Source: Ctena decussata (lineage: Eukaryota; Mollusca; Bivalvia; Lucinida; Lucinidae). From it: a stretch of 64,000 nt of DNA. Position 1 is the first letter of the stretch, and every line of letters begins with the position of its first letter. The stretch spans positions 23,430,503 through 23,494,502 of the forward strand of contig OZ022511.1 in assembly GCA_963989385.1 (NCBI GenBank). The letters run 5' to 3'. Position numbers and translations under genes: made by a program. This document shows positions 1-9,446 of this stretch, in pieces. Under the pieces are notes generated by a model. It had not been told where the DNA came from, searched no databases, and worked only from the letters and a program-made list of their open reading frames with translations.

Positions 1-740
1 TTTTCACAGGTAAGCAATTATTTATTTATTGATTTTTGGATTTTTCTGAGTTTCTAAATATGTGTTTTAATGGTAATTCTCGTAGCATTGTTTTGTTCTA
101 TATTTTTATATATATATATATTGGCCTTAATTAGAGCCTGTTACAGGTGCCGTTCTAATGAAATGCCACAACATATGTTTATGTATTAATCATTTTTACT
201 GTAGAGGTTTGAGGGGGAAGGGGCGGGGAATGTACTTCACTTGATCTGGAGCAATGCTTTTCATTTTTCTGCTGTCCACGGATGTACGATGTTGGCGGTC
301 ATTGATTTGGATGCTTTTAAAAATGGACATTGAGTGGATTCGTGTTTTACCTTGTTAAAGACGCTTCACACTATGTTGATGTATCAGAAATGTCTTGAAT
401 AAAATGGTTACCGTTTACAATTTTACCAATAAAAAAGTCAAACAGCCCGAAAACGGAGCAGCTTGATCAGGTCTAGAAAATATACGTTCCTCAGATTTGT
501 AGTATCGTCAGAATTCTGTCACATTGTAAAATTATGTCAATTGATCCACATATTTTTTTATAGGTTGTTATAAAACATTGATCAATAGAAGTGGATTAAT
601 ATAGCATCAACACTATATATGATGATTGAAATATCAATTGACATATGACAGACCATGAATATTAGATGTCTCATTTACTTTGTTACCTTAATGCACTCTT
701 CTATCATTTTGAACTGAAAACGGGTACTGCTCTATATAAG
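1..740. other. AT-rich noncoding DNA
   Basis: I see no gene here. There is a short TA run near 107-120. An imperfect hairpin at about 121-172 (ATTAGAGCC against a GTTCTAATG arm, followed by GCCAC) resembles the clearer hairpins near 58319 and 62228, so it is probably an eroded copy of that element. Confidence 0.5.
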
Positions 741-769
741 GTCCATACTTCCAGATTAGAGAGGTCTCC

Positions 770-960
770 CTTACCAAAGGGCATACTTTTTCAGTTCAGT
801 TTAGCTCAAGTCTCCTAACGACGTTCCCCAAGGGGCATACAGTTCAGTTCAGTTCAATTCTCTTATCGACGTTACCCAAGTGGCTCAACGGTACGTAACC
901 ATAGTTGCACACACTTGGCGCCGTGTGTCCGTCCAAGGGGCATACGGAGCTCAAGTGTAA
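770..960. repeat. Imperfect minisatellite
   Basis: The motif AAGGGGCATAC or AAAGGGCATAC recurs near 776, 831 and 937. It is followed by AGTTCAGTT runs and a CTCAAGTCTCCTAACGACGTT-like stretch that is partly repeated. The units are unequal in length and diverged. Confidence 0.5.
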
Positions 961-990
961 TATTTAAGGGTTGAATTTCATTTGTATGAG

Positions 991-1082
991 GTTTAAACTA
1001 CACTGGGTCGCATGCAAAGTGAGATGATGAACCCTGAAGGGGTTCATGTAAACTTTTCTAGTGACCCAATGTAGTTTACACT
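991..1082. repeat. Foldback (inverted repeat)
   Basis: The left arm GTTTAAACTACACTGGGTC pairs with a right arm ending GACCCAATGTAGTTTACAC around a loop containing a smaller AACCCTGAAGGGGTT hairpin. This is a small unclassified foldback element. Confidence 0.6.
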
Positions 1083-1599
1083 TCGATAACCGTCAAAAAA
1101 TAATAAGTTCATTGCTTATATTTACATTCGTTTCAAACCGTTGAGGTGCAGGGACAACGTCGATTTGAGAATTGAAATACTACTACTACTACTACGAAAC
1201 CTTGATGAAAAGTCTTATATAAGCGCTTGAAATTGAAGCAGTAAAACATTTATACTCAGTTTTTCTGCTAACAGCGGAACAGCGTCAGGGACGTCATGGC
1301 GTCACCGCCGTCCAATCAAAAGTAGGAGAAACACGTTTTTGAAAATCGACAAATCGCTCCACAAAATACAATTAGCCTCTTCTGGTTCCCTGTCTAGCGA
1401 TGAAATATAAACAAAAGCGGGACAATAAATGGGGACCCATGCCTGTACATTGTATTTTTATTTATGATATTGAAAGTAGTCAATTTTAGTTACCAACTAA
1501 AATTCTTACCTTTTTAATGGGAAACTCGAGGGTATTTTACTTGTTTTAAGCTTGCTAATCACGGTCATTTACAATGATGAAACTATGGTGAGAAGCTTG

Positions 1600-1905
1600 A
1601 AGGAAAAATCTGTTTTAGAAGCAGATGCTTTCCTTCAAGAGTAGATCACCATTTTGGAAGAGCATATATTCGTCCAGGGAAGCAAACAGGGTTCGAGGTT
1701 ATAAAATTTGAGAATAATCTCAAACTCAAAATAAAGCACACTGATTGGCTGCTTCCGAGCATGTGCTCGGAAGCAGCCTATCAGTATGCTTTATTTTGAG
1801 TTTGAGAATGTACTCAAGTTTTATAACCTCGGGGCCAGGACGTAAACAAGTTGTTTTCCTTTGTAAAAATGGCGGAAAACATGGAGACACCAATTCCTCT
1901 TAAGG
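1600..1905. mobile_element. Family D MITE, interrupted
   Basis: The sequence matches family D in two pieces. A hairpin and the AGGGAAGCAAACAGG motif lie left of 1693. The AAGTTGTTTTCCTTTGTAAA and ATGGCGGAAAACATGGAG motifs lie right of 1832. The two pieces abut in the intact copy at 26487-26724, so a foldback has been inserted between them. Confidence 0.55.
1694..1831. repeat. Foldback nested inside a family D copy
   Basis: Outer arms CGAGGTTATAAAA... pair with ...TTTTATAACCTCG. The centre is a near-perfect hairpin, GCTTCCGAGCATGTGCTCGG extended by AAGC. The dyad spans almost the whole 138 bp. Confidence 0.75.
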
Positions 1906-2059
1906 TAGCTTTACTCATGACACAATTCATATTTTTCAAATCAGTGCAAGTTATCTTATGCGTCATATTATGTCTATGAAAGATAATATGATACGAAGTC
2001 GTGTAAGTTATCAGCGATTGACATAATCTATACATTAGTATTGCTGATACTGATACTGT

Positions 2060-2200
2060 CCACTTTCACGTCTGGTATTCACATGTCTACCATGGTATTT
2101 GTACGTTTAGAGCTGCTTGGTAATAGTTATACCATGGTTTGTCCGTCTGTACGAGGAGATAATCCACGAGCTTTAGCGAGTGTTTCCCATCACCTAGTCA
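2060..2200. repeat. Diverged copy of the ATACCATGG foldback
   Basis: It shares GTTATACCATGG, a TTGTCCGTCTGTACGAG-like stretch and ATAATCCACGAGCTTTAGCG with the more symmetrical element at 6195-6318. The open frame across it has no recognisable domain, so I read it as repeat sequence. Confidence 0.5.
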
Positions 2201-2280
2201 CCATTTTGAATATCTTGCTGTTCTACATTTTCCCCCGATTTTTACGGGTAAGGAATTTTGTCCACTTTCTACTTTGCTGA

Positions 2281-2522
2281 AGAGGGTCACTCTTTCAGGT
2301 GAAGCATTTCTGCAGTTTTCATTGCATTTTTGCTTGCCCGTTTTTTCAATGGACATCACTTCTCAAAGGAAATACTTTGGTCATAATGGAGTAAACTATT
2401 TCCTTTGATATAGACCCCGTTTTGAAAAGACTTCTTTGCCCAAAGAAGCACAAAGGAAGCCACAAAAGCTGTACGCCTTCGCAGAAATGACAAAAACATG
2501 AAGGTGTGCCAATACACCTAGG
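2281..2522. mobile_element. Family D MITE, diverged
   Basis: A central dyad (AAGGAAATACTTTGGTCATAA / ACTCCATTATGACCAAAGTA type on the two strands), a CACAAAAGCTGT segment and a right end GTGTGCCAATACACCT match the family D plan in a diverged form. Confidence 0.45.
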
Positions 2523-2559
2523 GCAGGGGGTGGGGTCGGTCGTATGATGGTGCTGGGTA

Positions 2560-2625
2560 ATCATCAGTGCCGAGACGTCCAATAAAGACTGAACTACTGT
2601 CTCAAAGAGCCCAACCAACCAATCA
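2560..2625. repeat. SINE-like 3' tail
   Basis: The stretch with GACTGAACTACTGTCTCAAA followed by CCAACCAACCAATC resembles the tail at 28200-28265 (ACTGAATTATTGTCTCAAAG ... ACTGACCAACC). It is probably the 3' end of a worn SINE or other retroposon. Confidence 0.35.
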
Positions 2626-2977
2626 ATACACTTGAAACTTGTATTCCCGGAAATTGCCGAAAATAGGACCCATTCTCTGTTTTATTTTGTATATTGTTCG
2701 TTGCTCGACTGGGAACCAGAACTGCATACGCCCTTTTGCACTGTCTATCCCGAAGCTTGCAATGTCGTCGGGGCACCACAGATACTTTGCAACTCTTTCC
2801 ACGTATTCCTGTTTGGTTTCATCGGCCCTAGGTGTGCTGTCGTCACTCTATTACTAAAGGGAGCAAATTCTTTCCTGTAAAAGAACCATCCAAGGCAATA
2901 GGAGTAAATTGTAGTCTCATCCATAACATTCAATTCCAACCCTTTCCATTACGAGCAAACTTGTGGATTTCCATACA

Positions 2978-3308
2978 CACAGGGTATAATCGATTCCGCA
3001 AATGTTCGCTTCCTGCAGAGACTGTACATCATATTTGGCTTCCGCCGAGACTGTCCGCGAACTCTTGCTTCCTGCCGAGACTACTGTCCTCGAAAAATGG
3101 CTTCTTGCCGAGAGTGTCCGCGTGATTCTGCTTCCTGCCGAGAGCCTCGACAGGAAGCAGAATCACGCGGACAGTCTCTGCAGGAAGCCATTTATCATGT
3201 ACAGAAATCTCGGCAGGAAGCAAGAGTTCGCGGACAGTCTCGGCGGAAGCCAAATATGTTGTAGTCTCTGCAGGAAGCGAAAATTGGCGGAATCGATTAT
3301 ACCCTGTG
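2978..3308. mobile_element. Family A MITE, copy A1
   Basis: A full 331-bp copy with termini CACAGGGTATAATCGATT and its complement. It is flanked by the 5-bp direct duplication ATACA (2973-2977 and 3309-3313). Each arm is a series of about five ~30-bp direct repeats with core GCTTCCTGCCGAGACTGTCC, and the arms meet head to head near 3143. It encodes nothing recognisable. The long open frames on both strands follow from the repeat composition. Confidence 0.93.
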
Positions 3309-4091
3309 ATACAGAGGCGTAAATCAATGTTTCTTCTTTGCATTGTCTTTAGCGCATTAGATAAGATTTCATTTGTGCCACGAGAGAAATACAGTTGTAT
3401 GTTATCTTCAAACAGCGTATTGCCGGACCAGCCTGACGCAAGGGCAGTGTGGTAAGGACATGCTTGTTTGATTTTATAGAGTTTTTAAAGCTTGCATATG
3501 CCCAGATTAGACGGCGCCTGCGCACACCGTGGGCTGAGCATGCTCTAGTAGTTCGTAAAACGTCTTAAGAATTTTTTCTTTCACAGAATCAGCCGTATTT
3601 ATTAATCGGTGTTATTTTTCAGAACTCATGGCCAATGACTGAACATCACGTAAAGAATATCTCATATCACTTCATTTATTCCCAAATATTCGGACACCTT
3701 AAACATGGCCATGTTGGATTTTTTTGATTTTTTTTTTTTATTTTCATTCGCGAATTTAGACAACACGGATAGCAAACATTGCAGACCTTGTCTAGGTCTG
3801 TCCAAGTCTCGAGTGTCTTATTGTCCAACGATCTTGGGTAAATGCGGCAAATAAAACATATTAGCTAAATGCCTACCGTAATATCCGTTAATACTATGAC
3901 ACTATAACTTATCACTGCTGCGAAAAAACGGATCCTCTGGAAGCTGTGTTCTTGAGCTGTAGTACAGTTAGCAACACCGCCCACGCCCTTTAGCCACGCC
4001 CATTAGCATCGGCTTTGAACAGCGATGCTATTACGACCCCGCGCTGTATCTAAAAGCTGCCGGCGAAATAGTATAAATCTGTGTATATCAT
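3309..4091. other. No recognisable feature
   Basis: Noncoding sequence with a T-run near 3728-3740. I see no gene or clear repeat. Confidence 0.4.
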
Positions 4092-4123
4092 GATCAAACT
4101 GCTCTTATAAGAGCAGTTTGATC
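4092..4123. repeat. Perfect 32-nt palindrome
   Basis: GATCAAACTGCTCTTA is followed directly by its exact complement, giving a loop-free perfect palindrome. No family context was found around it. Confidence 0.85.
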
Positions 4124-4544
4124 TTTGTCTACACAGTTTGCCCATACACTCCTGTCCAAGTATAAAGGGTCGTCACCCTATTTTATCACCTAATTTCTTT
4201 TCACTTCACGGTTATCTTAGTATGTCAACATCTCCGGTTTCTGATGTTAAAAACTGATGTCACATTACCTGAACAGTAGCTGGGTGTATTGGTTTTAAGC
4301 AACATCTGTGTTAATAGGAATTCTATATATTTTCTTACACGTAAGGACTTACATGTAATTTAGTGATACGGTTAAAATGGGTGGGGCTAAGTTTTGCACA
4401 TGACATGCCTTCTAAGGAATTATTTCTTTCTAGCGGATGCACGACGAAGGTAGAATTCTTGTTCATTCACATGCGCCTAAATATTTTTTCCACTTATACC
4501 ATGGGAGACAACTTTTATGATTTCTGTTTGCTTCCCTGGACGAA

Positions 4545-4769
4545 CTAGGGGAGGAGAGTCGGATAACTTCCAACAGCGGGTAAATTCGGACAGTGACATT
4601 TTTTCCTTTATATGTCAGTTGTCTGGAACTAAAACAAAACAATAACTTGCTAAACAGTGAAAATTCTGATGATACGGCTCATTATGAGCCGTCTCATCTG
4701 GATTTTCACTGTTTGCAATGGTATGTCCGAATTTACCCGCCTGTCCGAAGTTACCCGTTTCTCCCCTAG
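4545..4769. mobile_element. Family E MITE with CTAGGGGAG termini
   Basis: The ends CTAGGGGAGGAGAGTCGG and CGTTTCTCCCCTAG are inverted. Internal blocks GCGGGTAAATTCGGACAG and GTCCGAATTTACCCGC are also inverted. The centre is the GGCTCATTATGAGCC hairpin. It shares its inner blocks with the copy at 7822-8024. Confidence 0.75.
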
Positions 4770-4915
4770 TCCTTCCTTAACTGGATTAACTCTTAAAGAA
4801 AAAATGCACCTATGGAAGCATATTCTTTCCTTTAAGAGTTGACCTCTTGAGAAAGGAAGCAAAATGGAAATAGCAGAATTGCTTCCCCTGAAAAAGTACC
4901 CATTGCCCTTAAAAT
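4770..4915. mobile_element. Family D MITE, 5' truncated
   Basis: The hairpin half (AACTCTTAAAGAAAA ... TTCTTTCCTTTAAGAGTTGA) is followed by AAATGGAAATAGCAGAATTG and CTTCCCCTGAAAAAGTACCC, as in other D copies. It abuts the family E element on its left. Confidence 0.55.
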
Positions 4916-5272
4916 TTTCGGAAAGCAGAGCAGAACCCGATCGAGCAATCTGGCTCCCATCTGTTTTGCTCAGGCGTTAAGTACTGTCAAAATATTCAGG
5001 ATAAATTTCGTAGATTTAACGTATATTGGTATACTTTCCAGAAGAGCAACTTTGACACGTTCTTTTTGCCTCCCCTTCCTATTATATTGGGCCAACTCTT
5101 AGGAAAGAATGGCTGGACGATTTTACCAAAAACGGTACGGGTACCCGCCCTTGCAAACTGGCATTGCTTAATGTGTTATTACCGGCTAATCCAGTCCCAA
5201 GACACAGTTAAACTTGCTACATACTTTCGTTCCCATAAAACATACTAAAAGAGAGGGAGCACACTTCGCTGT

Positions 5273-5327
5273 ATAGATGAACATGACGAAAGCTTCAGTG
5301 TCATTGTAACATTGCGAAAGGTAAATC
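5273..5327. repeat. Left copy of a 55-bp direct duplication
   Basis: This 55-bp segment, starting ATAGATGAACATGACGAAAG, recurs at 5656-5710 with one mismatch. The two copies bracket family A copy A2 exactly. Confidence 0.9.
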
Positions 5328-5655
5328 ACAGGGTATAATCGATTCCGCCAATTTTCGCTTCCTGCAGAGACTGTACATTGTATTTGGCTTCCGCCGAGAC
5401 TGTCAGCGAACTCTTGCTTAATGCCGAGACTGCTGTCCTCGAAAAATGGCTTCCTGCCGAGACTGTCCGCGTGATTCTGCTTCCTGCCGAGAGCCTCGGC
5501 AGGAAGCGGAATCACGCGGACAGTCTCTGCAGGAAGCCATTTATCATGTACAGAAATCTCGGCAGGAAGCAAGAGTTCGCGGACAGTCTCGGCGGAAGCC
5601 AAATATGTTGTACAGTCTCTGCAGGAAGCGAAAATTGGCGGAATCGATTATACCC
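5327..5655. mobile_element. Family A MITE, copy A2
   Basis: The left terminus is intact (CACAGGGTATAATCGATT). The right terminus stops at GATTATACCC, where the flanking 55-bp duplication begins, so the last four bases are missing. The internal repeats are as in A1. There is no ordinary 5-bp duplication. Confidence 0.92.
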
Positions 5656-5710
5656 ATAGATGAACATGATGAAAGCTTCAGTGTCATTGTAACATTGCGA
5701 AAGGTAAATC
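5656..5710. repeat. Right copy of a 55-bp direct duplication
   Basis: It matches 5273-5327 at 54 of 55 positions and directly abuts the shortened right end of family A copy A2. Confidence 0.9.
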
Positions 5711-5773
5711 GAACGGGTGGTCTTGAAGGTATTACCGCCGTGGGACACTTGTAAAGAAATTCATGTTAATAAT

Positions 5774-6009
5774 GAGCCGCGACACGAGAAAACCAACAAT
5801 GTGGTTGTGCGCCCAGCGCAGACTCAGATCAGCCTGGGCATCTGCTCAGCGTGATCAAAGTCTTTGCTGTGCGCTTAAAGGGTAGCACAGGGCCTAAGCT
5901 ATCTCCATGCGGACAGTGAAGACTCGGATTAGACTGGGCGGATGCCCAGGCTGATCCGAGTCTGCGCTGGGCGCACAACCCCATTGTTGGTTTTGTCGTG
6001 TCGCGGCTC
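5774..6009. mobile_element. Family B MITE, copy B1
   Basis: The ends GAGCCGCGACACGAGAAAAC and its complement bracket ~236 bp. The inner sub-hairpins are built on ACTCAGATCAGCCTGGGC and its partner. The flanks are TAAT and TCAT, a possible eroded 4-bp duplication. Confidence 0.9.
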
Positions 6010-6194
6010 TCATCTTTTCTCACTGACTGTAAAAAAATAAACAATACTTTGTATTTATTCAGCATTAGTTATTGTCAGTGATGTACAGGTACAAATTGGT
6101 ACAAGCATCATTAGTGACATTGACATTTATCCAAATGTTATACCACCCTTACAAGAAAACGCCAATTTAAACATGAAATATTTCGCAATGAGCA

Positions 6195-6318
6195 AGGTCT
6201 ACACGGGTACGGGTGGTATAAAATAGTTATACCATGGATTGTCTGCCTGTACGGGTTATAATCCACTCGCTAAAGCTCGCGGATTATCTTCTTGTACAGG
6301 CGGACAAACCATGGTAGA
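6195..6318. repeat. ATACCATGG foldback element
   Basis: TTATACCATGGATTGTCTGC and CTGTACGGG pair with CTTGTACAGGCGGACAAACC and ATGGTA. The inner hairpin is ATAATCCACTCGC / GCTCGCGGATTAT. Diverged relatives lie at 2060-2200 and perhaps 24180-24240. Confidence 0.65.
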
Positions 6319-6564
6319 ATTATTACTTACATGCACTGTCTATAGGACTTGTCTGGTCCTTTTGGGAGCATTGGGTATATTTACAGTTTTGCTGAAGTCC
6401 ACGCTAGGGGAGTGGCGTGGCCATTGTTGCATTTTTTATTACTAGTTAGGAACATACTCATTGATTTCGATTCTTTGGCGTATTCTTTGCTTCGAATCAT
6501 TTAACTGTGCCCTGTCTTCAGTGGATCGGAGTATTTAAATCCTACTTCCCGACAAACCAAATAA

Positions 6565-6672
6565 CCCAGCAGGCACATGCCGTTGAAATGACGTCGGACT
6601 GACGTCGATGCGACGTAATGACACCGCATCGACGTCAGTACGACGCCATTTCGACGTCATGTGCCCGCTGGG
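6565..6672. mobile_element. Family C MITE (ACGTC-rich)
   Basis: The ends CCCAGCAGGCACATG and CATGTGCCCGCTGGG are inverted around a dense run of GACGTC-type words (TGACGTCGATGCGACGTAAT against ACACCGCATCGACGTCAGTA). This is the best preserved of six related copies in the window. Confidence 0.8.
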
Positions 6673-6913
6673 AAGAAGCCTTGCAAAGAATAGATGCAGA
6701 ATGAGCCGTTTGAGTTTACATAATTACATAATTTCAGTCACATTTTGTACATATTCGTAATGCAGCAGTTTATTTCTCAAATCCTATTAAATTCATATCA
6801 TTCGTTTGCTGACTCGATCGTTGTCTTAATTCTTTGGGCGCTGGCGCTATTTCTCGCCCAGATTTGGCAAATTAGTGAAAGTTATATGTTTAGATCAATG
6901 TTTATGTTTAGCT

Positions 6914-6934
6914 CCCCCCCCCCCCCCCCCCCCC
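6914..6934. repeat. Poly-C tract (21 C)
   Basis: A pure homopolymer. Its length is likely to be unreliable in any assembly. Confidence 0.95.
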
Positions 6935-7271
6935 TTATTTATTACCCATTGAAATCTTTGGCCTACAAGCAACCTGCGTTCAATTCAATATACAGTGTAC
7001 ATTTGGGATGCATCGCGAGAGAAAAAAGAGCTTTGCGAAAAGTGCAAAAAATCTCTAAGTCTCAGATCAGCATAAGCATTAGCTCAGTATAATTAGACCT
7101 TTGGGTTTTGGCTATAAATAATTCTCAGTATTTGTAGATTGCTGATGCACCAGGGAGGACTCTGACTGGACTGCGCGAATTTTTAGGCTGAGTCACTGCT
7201 GGTCAAACATGGCGTAAGGCACTTTGTTCATGACACGACTCAAGTCATAAATTGTCTTAATTTGAAATATA

Positions 7272-7812
7272 CTCAACCGAAATAAAAACGCAACACCTAA
7301 TTTTTTTCCAATATTTCATAGCTCATGTCATATACAGATCATTTTTAGTTTAGTTTCTTTAGTCAACAGGGATCAATGCTTATTGACCCAGAAATTCAGT
7401 TTTGTTGATGAAATGGTTCACGCTTGAGCGAGCACTACCGATATTTACCCGATTTTCAAAAGTCATATGTCTGCCAAAGCGTTTGGAATGTGACATGCTT
7501 ATGTAAACCTGCGGTTGGAAGCCAAACATTTCCATTACAACTCATCAATGATTTTTAGACTTGTAAAAAGAAATCGGCGGACTTTGGAGACCATAGAGTA
7601 TCTTAGACCAGGCTCTCGCTGCGACGCATACATCCTGTCTCGCGATAGTAGTGCTCTCCCAAGCGTGAATCATTTCATCAACAGGAACTGAATTTCTGGG
7701 ACATTAAACAGTAATTCTGGCTGATTTTAGAAATCAAACTAAGTTGATCTGCATATGACATGAGCTTTGAAATATTGGAAGAATTAGGTGTTGCGTTTTT
7801 ATTTCGGTTGAG
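7272..7812. mobile_element. Tc1/mariner-like MITE, long TIRs
   Basis: Flanked by TA on both sides (7270-7271 and 7813-7814). The ends CTCAACCGAAATAAAAACGC and their complement match closely, and the imperfect inverted arms run inward for roughly 190 bp each. No transposase reading frame remains. TA duplication with such TIRs is the hallmark of the Tc1/mariner superfamily. Confidence 0.85.
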
Positions 7813-7821
7813 TATATATTA

Positions 7822-8024
7822 GGGTCAAGTCGGGTAACTTCGGACAGCGGGTAAATCCGGCCATACCATTGCAAACAGTGAAAATCCAGACGAGACTGCT
7901 CATAATGAGCCGTCTCATCAGGAGTTTCACTGTTTACCCAGATAATTTTGTTTTAATTCCAAACAACTAACATATGAAAGAAAGAATGTCACTGTCCGCT
8001 GTCCGAAGTTACCCGACTCTACCC
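7822..8024. mobile_element. Family E MITE with GTCGGGTAAC ends
   Basis: Flanked by TA. The inverted ends carry GTCGGGTAACTTCGGACAGC and its complement, and the centre is the hairpin CTCATAATGAG. It is related internally to 4545-4769. It begins eight bases after the flanking TA of the preceding mariner-like element. Confidence 0.8.
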
Positions 8025-8094
8025 TATAACATTGTATTTTTTTCTGTCTACGAGTAATATCAATGAATTGTGCAAAAACAAAAATCTTGAAGTT

Positions 8095-8307
8095 CGGTCA
8101 AGTTAGAAGAACGGAAATTCTGCAGAAAATTCTGCAGAATTTTTTGCAGAAATTTCTGCAGAAAATAGTGGTAAAGTCAGCGAAATGAAAATTCTGCAAT
8201 GTTCTGCTGAAAATTTTTGCAGAAAATTCTGCAGAAAATAGTGGTAAAGTCAGCGAAATGAAAATTCTGCAATGTTCTGCAGAGTTTCCGTTCTGCTAAC
8301 TTGACCG
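8095..8307. mobile_element. MITE with CGGTCAAGTTAG ends and internal duplication
   Basis: Inverted ends CGGTCAAGTTAG and CTAACTTGACCG are flanked by the 4-bp direct repeat AGTT (8091-8094 and 8308-8311). A ~55-bp internal block containing AATAGTGGTAAAGTCAGCGA occurs twice. The element is full of TTCTGCAGAA words. Confidence 0.8.
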
Positions 8308-8430
8308 AGTTGAATTTTGAATAGCTAGGGCTGCAGTATTCTCTTGACAGCTACTGGGATGGAAGAATTGCTGGATTTTGCAGAACCCTTAAAAATTTAC
8401 AGTATTGATTATCAGTATGAAATAATTCCT

Positions 8431-8453
8431 CCCCCCCCCCCCCCCCCCCCCCC
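8431..8453. repeat. Poly-C tract (23 C)
   Basis: A pure homopolymer, followed by GCCTCCCC. Confidence 0.95.
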
Positions 8454-9102
8454 GCCTCCCCAAATCACTACCTTACCCGGATTTAAAGTCTCCATAGTCT
8501 TACCAGTGGTAAAAATGTCCAAATCGTTATGAAAAGCGGTTCACGTTGAGTGATATGATGAGGGTTCATGTGCATATATTGAAACATGTAAATGGCAAAA
8601 AGTACGTGCGGGGGAGGGGGAAGGTGGGGGGGAGCTGTTTTGAAAATGACAAAACACTCCACAAGATACAATTTTCTTTTCTGGTTCCCCGTCGACGCAG
8701 CATGAACAAAAGCGAGACAGTGAATAGAGCCCCACGCGTGTACATTGTATTTTTACCATTTTATTCAAGTTTATGATACCGAAAGTACGCATTTTAGTGC
8801 GAAAATGACTTAAATCAGTTTTCATATAAACTCAATGGTGATTTATTTGTTTTGAACTGGTAAATCACGGTCAATTACTATGACAAAACTGTAGTGAGAG
8901 TTTGCAGAGATACCTCACGATAAAAAATTTCATGAATTTATACCACTGATATCTAGCGTGCAATGGGGCGTTAAAATCTATCGTCGCAGAGCATTAAGCC
9001 CTTGGCCGACCATACGAGAGACCGTTCAACGCTTCTTTGAGACCCATTATACGATTATTATGTACAGTTCAACAAAATTACAGTCTGTTTGCATGTAATT
9101 TT

Positions 9103-9203
9103 GGTCCAAATTCCTTCCTTTTAGAGTTGATCCTCTTTGTGAAGGGAAGTAAAATGAAAATGGCAGAGTTTCTTCCCCTGAAAGTGCACCCATACACCTT
9201 AAG
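9103..9203. mobile_element. Family D MITE, right half
   Basis: AATTCCTTCCTTTTAGAGTT, TGAAAATGGCAGAGTTTCTT and AAGTGCACCCATACACCTTA are the right-half blocks of family D. The left half is missing. Family B copy B2 begins right after it. Confidence 0.6.
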
Positions 9204-9210
9204 CACAGTT

Positions 9211-9446
9211 GAGCCGCGACACGAGAAAACCAACAATGTGGTTGTGCGCCCACCATAGACTCAGATCAGCTTGAACATTCACCCAGTATCTCCAGACTCT
9301 TTGTCAAGCGCTCAAATGGTAGCTAAGGGTCTAAGCTACCTCCATGCGGACAGCGAAGACTCTGATCAGACTGGGCGGATGCCCAGGCTGATCTGAGTCT
9401 GCGCTGGGCGCACAACCACATTGTTGGTTTTGTCGTGTCGCGGCTC
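9211..9446. mobile_element. Family B MITE, copy B2
   Basis: A full 236-bp copy with the 4-bp direct duplication AGTT (9207-9210 and 9447-9450). It has the same ends and nested sub-hairpins as B1. Confidence 0.93.

Noticed and set aside
2041..2280. A 79-codon hydrophobic open frame
   Set aside because: Part of it is the ATACCATGG foldback shared with 6195-6318. There is no splice or domain support.
2978..3343. Long open frames on both strands with repeated AETVRELLLPAE-like peptides, seen again at every family A copy
   Set aside because: They arise because the ~30-bp direct repeats are a multiple of three and lack stops on both strands. The frames match the MITE boundaries and have no recognisable domain.
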